64,000 nucleotides of DNA. Source: Symsagittifera roscoffensis. Its lineage: Eukaryota; Xenacoelomorpha; Acoela; Convolutidae. Shown in pieces: positions 54,112-64,000 of this stretch; within the stretch, counting starts at the first letter, position 1; every line of letters starts with the position of its first letter. A program made the translations under genes and the position numbers. The DNA is taken from NCBI RefSeq assembly GCF_963678635.1, contig NC_087064.1, positions 48,469,346 to 48,533,345 on the forward strand. The letters are read 5' to 3'. Under the pieces are notes generated by a model, which worked only from the letters and a program-made list of their open reading frames with translations, was not told the DNA's origin and ran no database searches.

Positions 54112-54648
54112 ATGCGACAACCTAGACCAAATTACGAACCTCAAAATAATAATTTTTATTCACAAAATCCAGCAAATACTGATTATTATCAACCACCACA
54201 AATGCAAAACGAAATACTACTACCATATTATTTACAACAACATGAAATAACAAAAAATCAACTGACAAATTTTTCACAAACGCCAAATGCCGCAGAATCA
54301 TTACAGATGACTATGAATCCATACCTCATGGGTGGATCATCAATAACATCAAATAAACCACTGATGGTATTCACAGGCACAGACCCTGAATATTCTGTAG
54401 AAGACCATTTGATTGCAGTCACAGCAAATTTAATTTTGAATATCGGACCTGAACCAATAAATACACCACTCCATCAAAATTGGATTGACAGACGCACAGC
54501 GTTAATCCAAACAACACTTGATGGCGCAGCTCAGAAATGGTTTTCGGTTTTACCAATAGACATAAAAACAGATTGGAAAAGATTTACACAGGAATTTTCA
54601 AAAATGTTTGATTCTGAAAGAAATAAACAATACCAAAGAAATTCGTAG
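54112..54648 (+). CDS. Element B Gag capsid domain
   Basis: A 178-codon frame. After a Gln/Asn/Tyr-rich start it has VFTGTDPEYSVEDHL, NWIDRRTALIQTTLDGAAQ, KWFSVLPIDIKTDWKRF and TQEFSKMF, the Ty3/gypsy Gag capsid pattern. It is the best-preserved gag segment and forms the particle shell in such elements. The frame breaks after KMFDSERNKQ. Confidence 0.77.
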   Translation: MRQPRPNYEPQNNNFYSQNPANTDYYQPPQMQNEILLPYYLQQHEITKNQLTNFSQTPNAAESLQMTMNPYLMGGSSITSNKPLMVFTGTDPEYSVEDHLIAVTANLILNIGPEPINTPLHQNWIDRRTALIQTTLDGAAQKWFSVLPIDIKTDWKRFTQEFSKMFDSERNKQYQRNS

Positions 54649-54855
54649 ACTAACAAATGAAACAATTAAACAATTGACAGTTAGAACCAAAACACTAGTT
54701 CGAAAAGCATAATCACTAAACACTCATGATTATAAAAACACGAAAATGACAGAAATTTTAATGGTGACCCTAACACCCCAATTAAGAACAATACCTACAA
54801 AAAAAGACAGCATCACACCCCTCATCAATTCGAAAACCAGATTTAGATTTCAGAA

Positions 54856-55112
54856 AACTAGTTGATGAATTAGAACAAGCAGAAATCACAATGAAACTTG
54901 AAGAAACAGAAAATCTTAAACTACAATATGTTAATAGAATCGAAACAAATACCACACAAATAAACAACATACACGATTCAGATGTAGACCTAACTGAAAA
55001 AATTACTGAAATTTTGAACATATATGAGAAAAATCCAAATTTCAAAGTTAAACCATCTTTCAAGAAATGGTGTAATTATTGTCGAAGATAGGGACACAGC
55101 ATTGCCGAATGT
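54856..55112 (+). pseudogene. Element B Gag helical segment and CCHC knuckle with internal stop
   Basis: DELEQAEITMKLEETENLKL (helical), then CNYCRR, a TAG stop at 55089-55091, and GHSIAEC. The spacing is CX2CX4HX4C. Element A has Asn at the stop position, so the TAG is a mutation in this copy. Confidence 0.68.
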
Positions 55113-55800
55113 AGACAAAAACAACAGGATAATCAAAATAAACCGCAAAAGTACAAAGAACCAAACAAATCATTCTACCAATACATAAAAAAAGATCAAA
55201 ATCTACCAAACAAAAATATACATAGTAATAACAGCTCTGGTAAACCACTCCCAAATAATTCAAATTACTCAAGAAACCAATCACCCTATAACTCTAATTA
55301 TAGAGGTAGATCACCAGAACAAAGAAATTCATGAAATTTCTAACAAAACAGATACATTCGATCAAATAGCAAAAATAACCAGTATAGAAACAACTATTCA
55401 CGATCAAATTCAAACAGAAGAGAAATTTTTGATACCAGTTCTCATTCAAATTCTAGAAATAGACACAATTCGAACGATAGATCACGTAATTCATCATACA
55501 ATAGAAATAGAAACTACTTAAATAAGAGAAAAAGAAGTTATTCAAATAACAGAAACCAACGTTATCAAAACAACAGATCAAGAAACAATTTCTACAACAG
55601 ATCTAATTATCAAGGAAACAGAAATAATTACTATAATAGGTCAAGAAACAACTCACAAAGTAGGAATCTTAACTATAACAATCGAAGAAATTATTCTCAA
55701 TCCCCAAATCGAAACGACAATCGTTACCCTGATTCCCAACACAAATATAGAAGTAACACACCGAAACATCAGCGACAAATTAATCAGGTACAAGGAACTG
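55113..55800 (+). pseudogene. Element B Arg/Asn/Ser/Tyr-rich tract
   Basis: About 220 residues of repeats such as RSRNNFYNRSNYQGNRNNYY and NYSQSPNRNDNRY. It looks like an SR/RN-type disordered RNA-binding tail directly after the zinc knuckle. Such a long tract is not usual in Ty3/gypsy Gag. One or two frame breaks occur near 55330. Confidence 0.55.
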
Positions 55801-55922
55801 AAGAAGCAACTTCAGGTCCCCCTGGTATTGACAACACAGAAAATACCAAACTACAATTAAACCACATTAACTGTGAATCAACAGACAGCGAAAGTGACAC
55901 AAATAATACTATTTCAGTCAAT

Positions 55923-56279
55923 ATGATCACAGTCGAAAACGACTACGAACCCATCATATACGAACAACCTTTTAGTTCACACATTTACGAAAATCAATCT
56001 GAACTCCTTCAAGACTACTATACTAGACCCATAAGAAACGATGTATCAATTGAACAGAATGTAAACGAAATAAATACAGTAGTCAATAACGAAAAGCAAC
56101 GCTCAAGTACAAGTAACATTTACCAAAATATACAAAAAGAACAGCCAAGAGAAAAAATTTGGACAAAACCATTTCTCTTAGAAAGCCCAAAAAATGAAGA
56201 ATTTCAACCACCCGATCTTGAAATAGATTTTTTAATTGATTCTGGAGCAGAATCAAATATTATTAACATTCCTACTTGA
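55923..56279 (+). CDS. Element B aspartic protease, N-terminal part
   Basis: A 118-codon frame. After an acidic, disordered stretch it has DLEIDFLIDSGAESNIINIP, with the catalytic DSG at 56238-56246. The frame ends at TGA just after this motif. Downstream, KLATAQGST and IIGIPFITKYIP-like segments of the protease fold follow in other frames up to about 56530. Confidence 0.65.
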   Translation: MITVENDYEPIIYEQPFSSHIYENQSELLQDYYTRPIRNDVSIEQNVNEINTVVNNEKQRSSTSNIYQNIQKEQPREKIWTKPFLLESPKNEEFQPPDLEIDFLIDSGAESNIINIPT

Positions 56280-56405
56280 AATGAAATCAAGTCGTTACAC
56301 CCAATCCTAACACCTATAAAAACCGCCAGTAAGTTAGCAACAGCACAAGGATCAACATTAGTAAATTACGGAAAAATCCAATTTTTACTTGTTCCCATTA
56401 GAACA

Positions 56406-56660
56406 ATGGAACAGAATAAAATACTAAATAAACCATTCAAACAAACATTTCACATTACAGACATAAAACATAATATCATTGGCATACCATTTATAACTAA
56501 GTATATTCCCACAGTAAACATTTTGAATAGCAAACTTCATATAAAAGATAAATACAAAAGGACAAAAAACTCATCCTTAACATTCTTTCAAAGATTAAAC
56601 AAACAACCACCATTTTTCTACAAATTTTATCCATTTATAATGAGGAACGAAGATACCTGA
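56406..56660 (+). pseudogene. Element B protease end and linker
   Basis: 84 codons with FHITDIKHNIIGIPFITKY (the final protease strand, hydrophobic-IIG pattern) and SLTFFQRLNKQPPFFYKFYP, the linker also seen in element A. Confidence 0.55.
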
Positions 56661-57114
56661 AACCACTATCAGGAAATGTCTGTAATTTTTCAATCAAACA
56701 AGTCCACCAGTACGATAAGAACCAAAACAAACAACATTTTTTTTATGTCAGACCTTGAATTCAAACCAATCCATAAATCACAATCTCATCCATAAAATAC
56801 ATGAAACATTCAAACTCAGATATTATTTCATTGCACGTATATAACAATTCACCATACCAGATAACACTACCCTTAGGACTCTTAGGATACTGTGAAACAA
56901 ATGCTACAACTTCACCCACAACTGAAGTAGCATATCGAGTCAAAAATATATTACAATTACTAGACAAATGTCAATCCACAATTCTTGATGAAGAATTATC
57001 AATAAACAAAATAATAAGCAACGGAAAAAAAACACTGATTACTTCACAAAAACACCATATTTTAAACCAACGTTTAAAATATCACATTATATGGAAGAAC
57101 AACAAAAATTTCTA

Positions 57115-58080
57115 ACAATGTTTAATTTTGAACATTCTCAAATAACACAAAAAGAATTCGACAAATTAGCCGAACTATTATTAAAGTTTCCAACATTTTA
57201 TGCAACATCCAAATTCGATGTATGAAATATTAGTTCACCACTAAATTTACCTTTAAAACCTGACGCAGTTTTCAAAAAACAACGAGCAAGTAAAGTACCG
57301 ATACCTTTACAAGATAAAGTAAACAGACTACTTGACATTTTAGAACAATATGAAATTATATCACCAGTAAACAAAGAAGAACAACCAAAAGGCAACACCT
57401 TTATCAACCCAGTTATCATCTTAAATAAAGGAGAATCACTAAAAATAGTTCTAGACGCTAGATATCTCAAATCACTAGTTGACGAAATTAAATGTAATTG
57501 GCCCATTGAACCTATTCAGGTAATTCTAACCAAAATAAATGGTAAATACTTCACAACCGCCGATATGAATAGTGCATACAATCAAATGCCACTAGATGAA
57601 CAGTCATGACGATTAACACAATTGGTTATTGGAAATCAACAATACGAATTCAATAGATTATTCTATGGAATTTCCATAGGACCAGCAGCTTTTTCAGCTT
57701 TTATGAGTAAAATTTTTAGACCACTTATACACAAAAAAAGTGCAATCACATACTTAGATGATGTTTTCATGCAATCACAAACGAAAGACGAAAAGTTTAC
57801 AATTTTAGAACAATATCATCAAATACTCAAAAACGAAAACATGAAAGCAGCCCCAGACAAATCACATTTTTTCTTAACACGCGTAAAATTTCTTGGCCAC
57901 ATTATCGAAAATAACACTATAACTCCATTGAAATCTCGAATACACGCAATTCAGAAACTTCAACCACCCACAAATAAAAAGAAAATCCAAGAATTTCTTG
58001 GAATATTAAATTTCTTGAGTAAATATGTATACAAAATGCAATTATACTTAAGACCTTTCTATAACATCCTCAGACAACAA
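57115..58080 (+). pseudogene. Element B reverse transcriptase
   Basis: Fingers and palm motifs in order: LLDILEQYEIISPVNK, VILNKGESLKIVLDARYL, KYFTTADMNSAYNQMPLDE (first catalytic Asp region), LFYGISIGPAAFSAFM, and TYLDDVF with the active-site YLDD at 57751-57762. Then KFLGHIIENN and IQEFLGILNFLSKYVYKM. The pattern is that of Ty3/gypsy RT. A TGA at 57607-57609 interrupts the palm where element A has an Arg codon. Confidence 0.82.
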
Positions 58081-58087
58081 AATAACT

Positions 58088-58774
58088 TTGAATGGAACAC
58101 CGATTATCAAACAAGAAGTTCAAGATTCGAAGAAGAAAAAAAAATTGTTAACAGAACAAATATCAAATACGATCCCTGATCCGAATCAACCATTTTATGC
58201 AATGTGCGATTCTTCAAACTTTGGCATCGGCGCAGCATTACTACAATCACACAGTGGAACAAACAAAATGAATCTTATATCAGCAAATTCTCGCTTATTT
58301 ACACAAGCTGAAGTACGACTCTTTACTCTCATGAGAGAATGCACAGCTATAATATACACACTTACCGAAAATGAATTTCTAATACTTGGATCAAAACATC
58401 CAACAGTTCTACTTACAGATCATAATTCTATAATATTTCTCTTTACACAGAAATCAAACCCAAACCATAGAGTTTATAGATTTCAATTTATTTTAATGAA
58501 ATTCCCAAACTTACATATAGTCTGGACAGCAGGAAAAAATCTTGCACTACCAGATACATTAAGTAGAAATACACCACCTGAACTACTTACACGAAAAACT
58601 ACAGTTGAAATACCACAAAATATTAAATTCTATCTTGCAAAAAATGAAACTTCACCAAGATTAGAATGCAAATACGCAGTAAAAACTGATATAGATCAGT
58701 CACAAATAAATAACTTACATTATTTTCCACTCTATTTAGATTGTCAAAATAACCACTATGAAGTAGACCTATAA
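58088..58774 (+). CDS. Element B RNase H and linker to integrase
   Basis: A long frame with FYAMCDSSNFGIGAALLQ (first Asp), NLISANSRLF, LFTLMRECTAIIY (Glu), VLLTDHNS (Asp) and WTAGKNLALPDTLSR, the Ty3/gypsy RNase H signature with the terminal ALPDxLSR block. It overlaps the end of the RT frame by a frameshift near 58090-58170. Several hundred bases of linker follow. Confidence 0.78.
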   Translation: MNGTPIIKQEVQDSKKKKKLLTEQISNTIPDPNQPFYAMCDSSNFGIGAALLQSHSGTNKMNLISANSRLFTQAEVRLFTLMRECTAIIYTLTENEFLILGSKHPTVLLTDHNSIIFLFTQKSNPNHRVYRFQFILMKFPNLHIVWTAGKNLALPDTLSRNTPPELLTRKTTVEIPQNIKFYLAKNETSPRLECKYAVKTDIDQSQINNLHYFPLYLDCQNNHYEVDL

Positions 58775-58849
58775 GGAACATCCACATTCAAACCAATTCC
58801 TTATTCACATTGGATAAAAAATAATACTCAACAAAAAACAATCAAATAA

Positions 58850-60574
58850 CAACCACACAAAAAAGACATTTTTCCACTAATAGAAAAAGAAAATTTAACT
58901 GACAAAATAAATTTATCAGGACCACCAATAAATGATTCAAAATACACGATAAAGCAAGTTTTTGATCTTCATGATCCACTCGACACAATTCCATTATCAA
59001 AAACAGAAGTTGAAAATGTTTTTCTACCACCAACAGAAAAAATTACACTACAATTATTACAAAAATATCAAAACCTTGATCCCGTAATTCGCCAACTCAA
59101 ATCATGGCACAAGTGTAAAACAAAACCAATAAAAGCTGATACAACAATATTAGGAAATAAAACACTCCTCCGATACTTTAGAAAACATAATAATACAACT
59201 ATTAATGAAATCACAGACTTTTTAGAATATCAGACACCCAATTTTAAAGTACCCTGTCTCCCCCTCAGCATGATGCTAATAGCATTTGACATATATCATA
59301 CGCAAAATACAAAAGGACACTCAGGATCAGAAAAGACATATTCAAAATTTACACAAAACTTTTATTTCCCAAATGCACCAATTTGGATTAAAATATTATG
59401 CAACGATTGCATAACATGTCAATTAAATAAATCTTATCCAAATCAAAAACAATTAGCAACAAAACAAGATTTCAAAGGACAAAGTCTATATTTCGATCAT
59501 AGAATTTCATTTGACACAAAAGGACCAATTTCACCATCTTCCGAAGGAAATTCTTATATTATGGTAATTGATGATGCTTTTACACACTAGGTAGCACTCA
59601 ACCCAGTACCACATTGTAATGCTTACTACGCATACACAACACTTTACCAACATTGGATAGCTAAATTTCTGATTAGACTACCAAAATTACTAGTCACAGA
59701 TAACGGCACAGAATTCATTAACAAGGAAATCATCACATTATGCCACCTATTTAATATCAAACATAAACGACGTACATCTCATGCACCTTGGACAAATGGA
59801 TTAGTCGAAGGTATTAACCGTTAACTACAAGAATATCTCAGATGCATCATTAATGGAAATGATACACGATACACTGAATGGTCAACAGATGTAAAATTAT
59901 TCCCATTATCCTATAATTCACAAATCACAACAACCTTAGGAATGTCACAATACAAAATGGTTTTTAATCAAAAGCCACGAAAACCATTTATTTTTACAGC
60001 AAATGCTCATAAAAATGCACAAGGTTATTGTCAACCGAACAAAGATTCAATTTGTTATAACCTACCCTTACACACACATAATGAAGACCACTTTCATCGT
60101 CCACAAATTTTGAAATTATCTTTCGGCACACATACCGAATGGATTTTAAAGAGAGATAAAAAATACAATGAAATCTACCAAAAAGTAACAAAAAAATTGT
60201 TACAAAAACAGAATATAAATAATCAAATTAATTCACGCTTCATGCCAGCCACAGACTTAAAAATTGGAACATTTGTTTTAATACCTAATTTTAATACACA
60301 AAAAGGAATCTCCATAAAACTACAACCGCTTCGAAAAGGACCCTACCAAATAATTGATAAACCAACTGATGTAACATACAAACTTACTGATTTCAATAAA
60401 AAAGAAATCGTTCCACACCGTAACAACCTATTACCTTATTACCCAAAAGAATACGCACTCCGCGAATTAACTCAATTATATTCTTTCACAAGTTTACACA
60501 TCGTTCAAAATAACCCACAAATAGAACAAAATCAAAACGTTAATACCACAAAAAATACAAAAACAATTCAATAG
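58850..60574 (+). pseudogene. Element B integrase, frame-broken
   Basis: The zinc-binding domain is in 59270-59590 (HTQNTKGHSG and CNDCITC). The catalytic core has FDTKGP, then VTDNGTEF near 59693 and NGLVEGINR near 59798. The spacing from the second Asp to Glu is 35 residues, giving D,D(35)E. The C-terminal frame 59942-60574 carries the GPY/F-type block PLRKGPYQIIDKPTDVTYKL and ends in an Asn/Gln-rich tail. Stops after FTH (59588) and INR (59821) break the frame. Confidence 0.8.
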
Positions 60575-61390
60575 CAAAATGTAGACCCTCAAAGATAAAA
60601 CACACCAGAACCAAAAATACCTCAAAAAGAAAGAAAAAAAAAGAAAACTAACAAAAAAATTTTATTACAAGATCAACAACAAAAATTCGAACATAGAGAA
60701 TCATCACGTCTTAGAAGCCAACCACGGAAAAACTATAAAACATTCATCAGACAGTCTAAAATATTAAAGAAAGTTGAATTTCAGAAACAACTTTATTTTA
60801 GATTACCGCAATCATTCATTTTAATCACTTTAAACCTTCACATTTTTGTAAAAACATGCTGAAAATAACCTCGATCAATTCTAGTTCAAATTCAGCGAAT
60901 AGAAATTGTTCAAATTTTCACCCTTATATCTCTAACACAAACTTATTCAGCCGATAGAAGTTAATCTCCAGGCATATCTATAACTATAACTTTACAACCT
61001 CCAGGTCAAAAATAAGCAACTTGCTAAAATTTGACAACTAAAATAAACACTACTTCAAAATTATAACCCTCCCCTATCAGATCATGCAAAAATCAACAAA
61101 ATTTTCCCAATTCAGACCTCAAAAGTACCCTAAACAAAAATGGCAAATTAGCCTAAAGTAAAAAAGACCCATAATCATTTGGCCTAGAAGTACAAATATT
61201 TCAAAGATACCCCCATTTATTCAACAAATGAAAAGAATACTATGAAGACCTCCCGAACACCAATAAAATAGCCCTCAACAATTTTTCACGAAACTCAACC
61301 CACTTGTCAAAAAATCAAAAAATAATTCGACCACACTTGCATTTCGCCTCAAAACTTTTTAAAAAAATTGACGAACGAATCATTTCTTAA
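60575..61390 (+). other. Element B spacer between pol and small ORFs
   Basis: Contains a Lys-rich stretch near 60610-60660 continuing the pol end, then AT/C-rich sequence without a supported ORF. Acceptor-like CAG sites occur, and splicing to express downstream ORFs is possible but not shown. Confidence 0.4.
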
Positions 61391-61615
61391 ATGCTTCTTT
61401 CCATAACAGTTGATCACATAAAACAAAAACTTCTAAATCTCTTCACAAAATTTTTCAATCTATTTAAATTTTTGATATACTTTTTCATTGGAACTTTTCA
61501 ATCTGTAATAAAAATTTCTATAATTTTTTGCAATCTTTTTTTATTTTTCTATTCCCTTCTTGAAATATATCTCCAACTCTTCCAAATCCTTGACCACATC
61601 TACAGGTACGAATAA
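61391..61615 (+). CDS. Element B small hydrophobic ORF (75 aa)
   Basis: Starts MLLSITVDHIKQKLL, then a hydrophobic aromatic-rich core (LFKFLIYFFIG and IIFCNLFLFFYSLLEIYL), one or two potential membrane helices, ending HIYRYE. Element A has the equivalent ORF at 28494-28733. Shared features are the MLLS start, Phe/Leu/Ile core, FFYSL and length. Its role is unknown; a viroporin-like peptide or a leader/signal peptide are possibilities. Confidence 0.52.
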   Translation: MLLSITVDHIKQKLLNLFTKFFNLFKFLIYFFIGTFQSVIKISIIFCNLFLFFYSLLEIYLQLFQILDHIYRYE

Positions 61616-61724
61616 ATAAAATCTATCTAAATGATCCGAACTATTTTCAGTCGAACAGATATTTTTCTTTTTTTTTCATAATTTTCCTCACATTTTTAAT
61701 CTCCCTCATCATGACAATGTGCAA

Positions 61725-61835
61725 ATGTATAAAAAAAAGGCAATAGTCACCTTTGCCCTAGCAACTATTTTCTTGATACTTTTTATTGAAGAATATTATA
61801 ATAAACACAAATTTTCCAGCAACAATAAAAATTAA
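61725..61835 (+). CDS. Element B second small hydrophobic ORF (36 aa)
   Basis: MYKKKAIVTFALATIFLILF, then IEEYYNKHKF and a polar end. It has the shape of a signal anchor: basic start plus one hydrophobic helix. It ends 14 bp before the ATG of the third ORF. The A copy keeps KKAI.VFALATI and then shifts frame. Confidence 0.45.
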   Translation: MYKKKAIVTFALATIFLILFIEEYYNKHKFSSNNKN

Positions 61836-61849
61836 GATAACTTTCCAAA

Positions 61850-62655
61850 ATGGCTAATCAACCACCACCAAACCAGCCCCACCAACCACATCCCAAGAAA
61901 GTCCAAAACCAACTACAACTACAAACAATCCCCAAACATTAACACGTATTTCTTCTCAAGACAACCCATACACTTATGAAGAGCGACACGCACGCTTATC
62001 AGAGCCACTAGAACCAGTTCACCGACAGGCATCTTTAAGTGAACCAACATATAACTTATATCCCACCTTGCAACAAGACCTCAATCGAGTCAGACACGTT
62101 AGTCAAAATCAAAATACATTTGAGATAAATAGACAAATTATACACCCGCGAAGAAATAGAAATTTTCAAACCCCCAGAGTTCATTTTGATATACCCCAAT
62201 CACCAACACCAACTACCTCAGAACTTTCAAGTAGTACACTACCAGAAACTTCCACATTTCTTTCACAACATAGCACCTCAAATATACCCTCAGACTACCT
62301 AGGTTTAACCCCCACATCAGAACAAATACGAGAAAACCCTTTTAATCCCCCAGACACCACAGAAAGACCACCATATTGGACAACACACTCATATACACAA
62401 GGTGAACCGAACATAGTAAATGAACCAATAGATTTTTCTTCTGATAAAACGCTATCATCGTTACCAGAAACATTATCACTCCCGTCAACACCATCATTCA
62501 GTCAAATCTCACCGACAATTTTCCCTTTAAATTTCCCAAACAACCTCGACGCTAGATACCGAGAACAATCATCGTCAAATATCCCTTTAAGATTAGATTG
62601 GAACACTTTCTTAGCACCTCCCCCACTATTTGGTCAACATCATGAAAGTAGCTGA
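61850..62655 (+). pseudogene. Element B third ORF, disordered N-terminal part
   Basis: ATG at 61850 starts MANQPPPNQPHQPHP; the frame is lost near 61905 and the similarity to A continues in the 195-codon frame 62068-62655. Motifs: FQTPRVHFDIPQSPTPTTSE, SSTLPETSTF, the block with QGEPNIVNEPIDFSS, LPETLSLPSTPS and LRLDWNTFLAPPPLFGQH. Pro/Ser/Thr richness suggests a long disordered region before a folded part. Confidence 0.55.
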
Positions 62656-64000
62656 CTCCATAGTTGGGCACTTAATAGATTACAATATAGACAAGATATC
62701 CACGACGATATCCGAGAACATAACATTCAAATACTTCAACAAAACAGTCTCCAATTAAAATTTGAAATCACAGTCAGACTTAATAATATTGTTCAACACC
62801 CCTTTCCCCTAAATCCGCCAAACATAACAGCTCAATCACTACCTCCTCCATTTATAACAACTGAAGAAATATATAAATACGATAGATACACCAAAAGCAC
62901 AGTTGGATATATCACATTTTATAACTCATATTCCGGATTATCTTACACATGTAAATTTGAAAGATATTTACGTTTTACCACATTCGTTTTCTATTTTTTT
63001 CCGAACAACATACAAATCCATCCCCTTGTACAGGACCTCAGGATTTGTTAGTAACACACTATGATTGTGAAGAAAACGAACAAAAACACTACACAAATAC
63101 GCTATAAATCAAGTCACACAATGCGTATTCGAATCACAAGCCATAGAAACAATAAATATAGTAGCCACACTATACTCAAAAACCCGATCAACAACATTAA
63201 CAGGATACAAAATTACATCAACATTTTCCGAAAAGAAAGTACATTGCTCGCAAGTCTCAAACAGAAATAAAAACCGACTAGACCACGAATCTTTCTATCA
63301 AAGTAATATAGAAAGATTAATACATCCTAACCCTCAAGACTGTAAAAATGAACTTAGACGACTAATTTTAACATAAAACGACGGAATGAATAGAAAACTG
63401 GTAGATTTTCAAGTTTTCCCAGACTTAGCACATCAAGCAGAACTTGAAAAACACCAAGGGCACATTAGACTAGACTGAAACTTCCCCTTTCATGGAACAC
63501 ACGAAAGATTGATATACGATCTAAATGATAAACACTGGATACCACATATAGGTATCAGTAATCCCTCAAATTGCAAAGCAGATACAAAACACAAAGGATA
63601 TCAAGAAATAAAGTTTTTTGACTGGAAAAAAAAACAAATTGAAAAAGTACAAATAACACGAGATTTAAAAGACGATACAATTCTTTACCAAGGCATCCGA
63701 CTTCCTTGCAAAAATGACCAAGGATATTGCGATCCTACAACACCACACAAGCAACCTTTGTATGGTTTCCTGAAGAAACATGCACAGTTTTTCAAGTCGC
63801 AAAAATACACGCTAGAATGATTAAATTTCACCAAAAGTATTTTATTGAATCAATCCCATTTGAAGAAGTCAATCCTGATCAAATCAGAAGCAATAACGCC
63901 AAATTTAGAAACCTCCACAATATAGAGAATAAACTAACACGATTTCAAATATACCCGGAAACAGGACTAGCATGTAAATATTATAAACCAATTTACAAAA
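62656..64000 (+). pseudogene. Element B third ORF, Cys-containing part, cut by window end
   Basis: Segments aligned with A: FEITVRLNNIVQHPFPLNPP, GYITFYNSYSGLSYTC, VHCSQVSNRNKNRL, LVDFQVFPDLAHQAELEKHQ, KHWIPHIGISNPSNCKADTK, LPCKNDQGYCDPTT, FHQKYFIESIPFEEVNP and ENKLTRFQIYPETGLACKY. Spaced Cys and mixed beta-like sequence are compatible with an extracellular envelope-like protein. No family is assigned. Frames are broken at several points, and the protein continues beyond 64000. Confidence 0.48.

Larger units (their letters stand above)
50384..64000 (+). mobile_element. Element B: giant Ty3/gypsy-like LTR retroelement, cut by window end
   Basis: Second member of the family of element A, in opposite orientation. 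The 5' LTR, primer site, leader, gag, protease, RT, RNase H, integrase, two small hydrophobic ORFs and the first part of the third ORF are visible over 13.6 kb; the remainder and the 3' LTR lie outside. The protease DSG and RT YLDD motifs are intact here, but frames are broken by stops (for example TAG in the zinc knuckle, TGA in RT replacing an Arg codon present in A). It is therefore a defective copy. The sense strand is markedly poor in G. Confidence 0.87.

Noticed and set aside
55089-57609. Programmed readthrough of TAG/TGA codons in element B gag-pol
   Set aside because: Element A has sense codons (Asn, Arg) at these positions and the copies are full of other breaks, so mutation is the simpler explanation.
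1-64000. CRISPR arrays, bacterial operons or riboswitches
   Set aside because: The DNA is eukaryotic with spliceosomal introns; the tandem repeats seen (22 bp, ~720 bp, AT) lack CRISPR spacing.

Overview
The window is animal (metazoan) genomic DNA. It is AT-rich and intron-rich, with GT-AG introns, long non-coding stretches and many transposable elements. It contains the 3' three-quarters of one conserved housekeeping gene, CPSF3 (the pre-mRNA 3'-end endonuclease CPSF73), and part of a second gene for a PAN/apple plus C-type-lectin protein. Nearly everything else is repeat-derived. The species cannot be fixed from sequence alone; an invertebrate is likely.

Layout. 1-4385: a perfect non-autonomous hAT element (239-668, 8-bp target duplication), AT-rich filler and a tRNA-derived SINE. 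4386-12867: 13 exons of CPSF3 on the plus strand, whose N-terminal exons lie outside the window or were not found. Its introns hold a second SINE copy, two copies of a roughly 400-bp repeat, and a GC-rich cluster of perfect hairpins. 14444-18643: a decayed 4.2-kb Ty3/gypsy element (element C) with two LTRs and a tRNA-Leu-type primer site. 20937-39454: element A, an 18.5-kb LTR retroelement on the minus strand. 40717-49765: PAN/C-type-lectin gene exons separated by an 8.2-kb intron full of a dispersed repeat family (R1), a roughly 720-bp tandem array and an AT microsatellite. 50384-64000: element B, a second member of the same family as A, on the plus strand and cut by the window end.

Elements A and B are the most interesting part. 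They are Ty3/gypsy-like in gag, protease, RT, RNase H and D,D(35)E integrase. They are about twice the usual length of such elements. Between integrase and a long third ORF both carry a small hydrophobic ORF (79 and 75 codons) and traces of a second one. The third ORF has a long Ser/Thr/Pro-rich start and a Cys-containing region that could be envelope-like. Their LTRs share a perfect 13-bp-stem palindrome that has changed in a compensatory way between copies, and their leaders share a pair of similar hairpins. The sense strand is strikingly poor in G. Both copies are broken by stops and frameshifts. They lie head to head, with their 5' LTRs facing the lectin gene.
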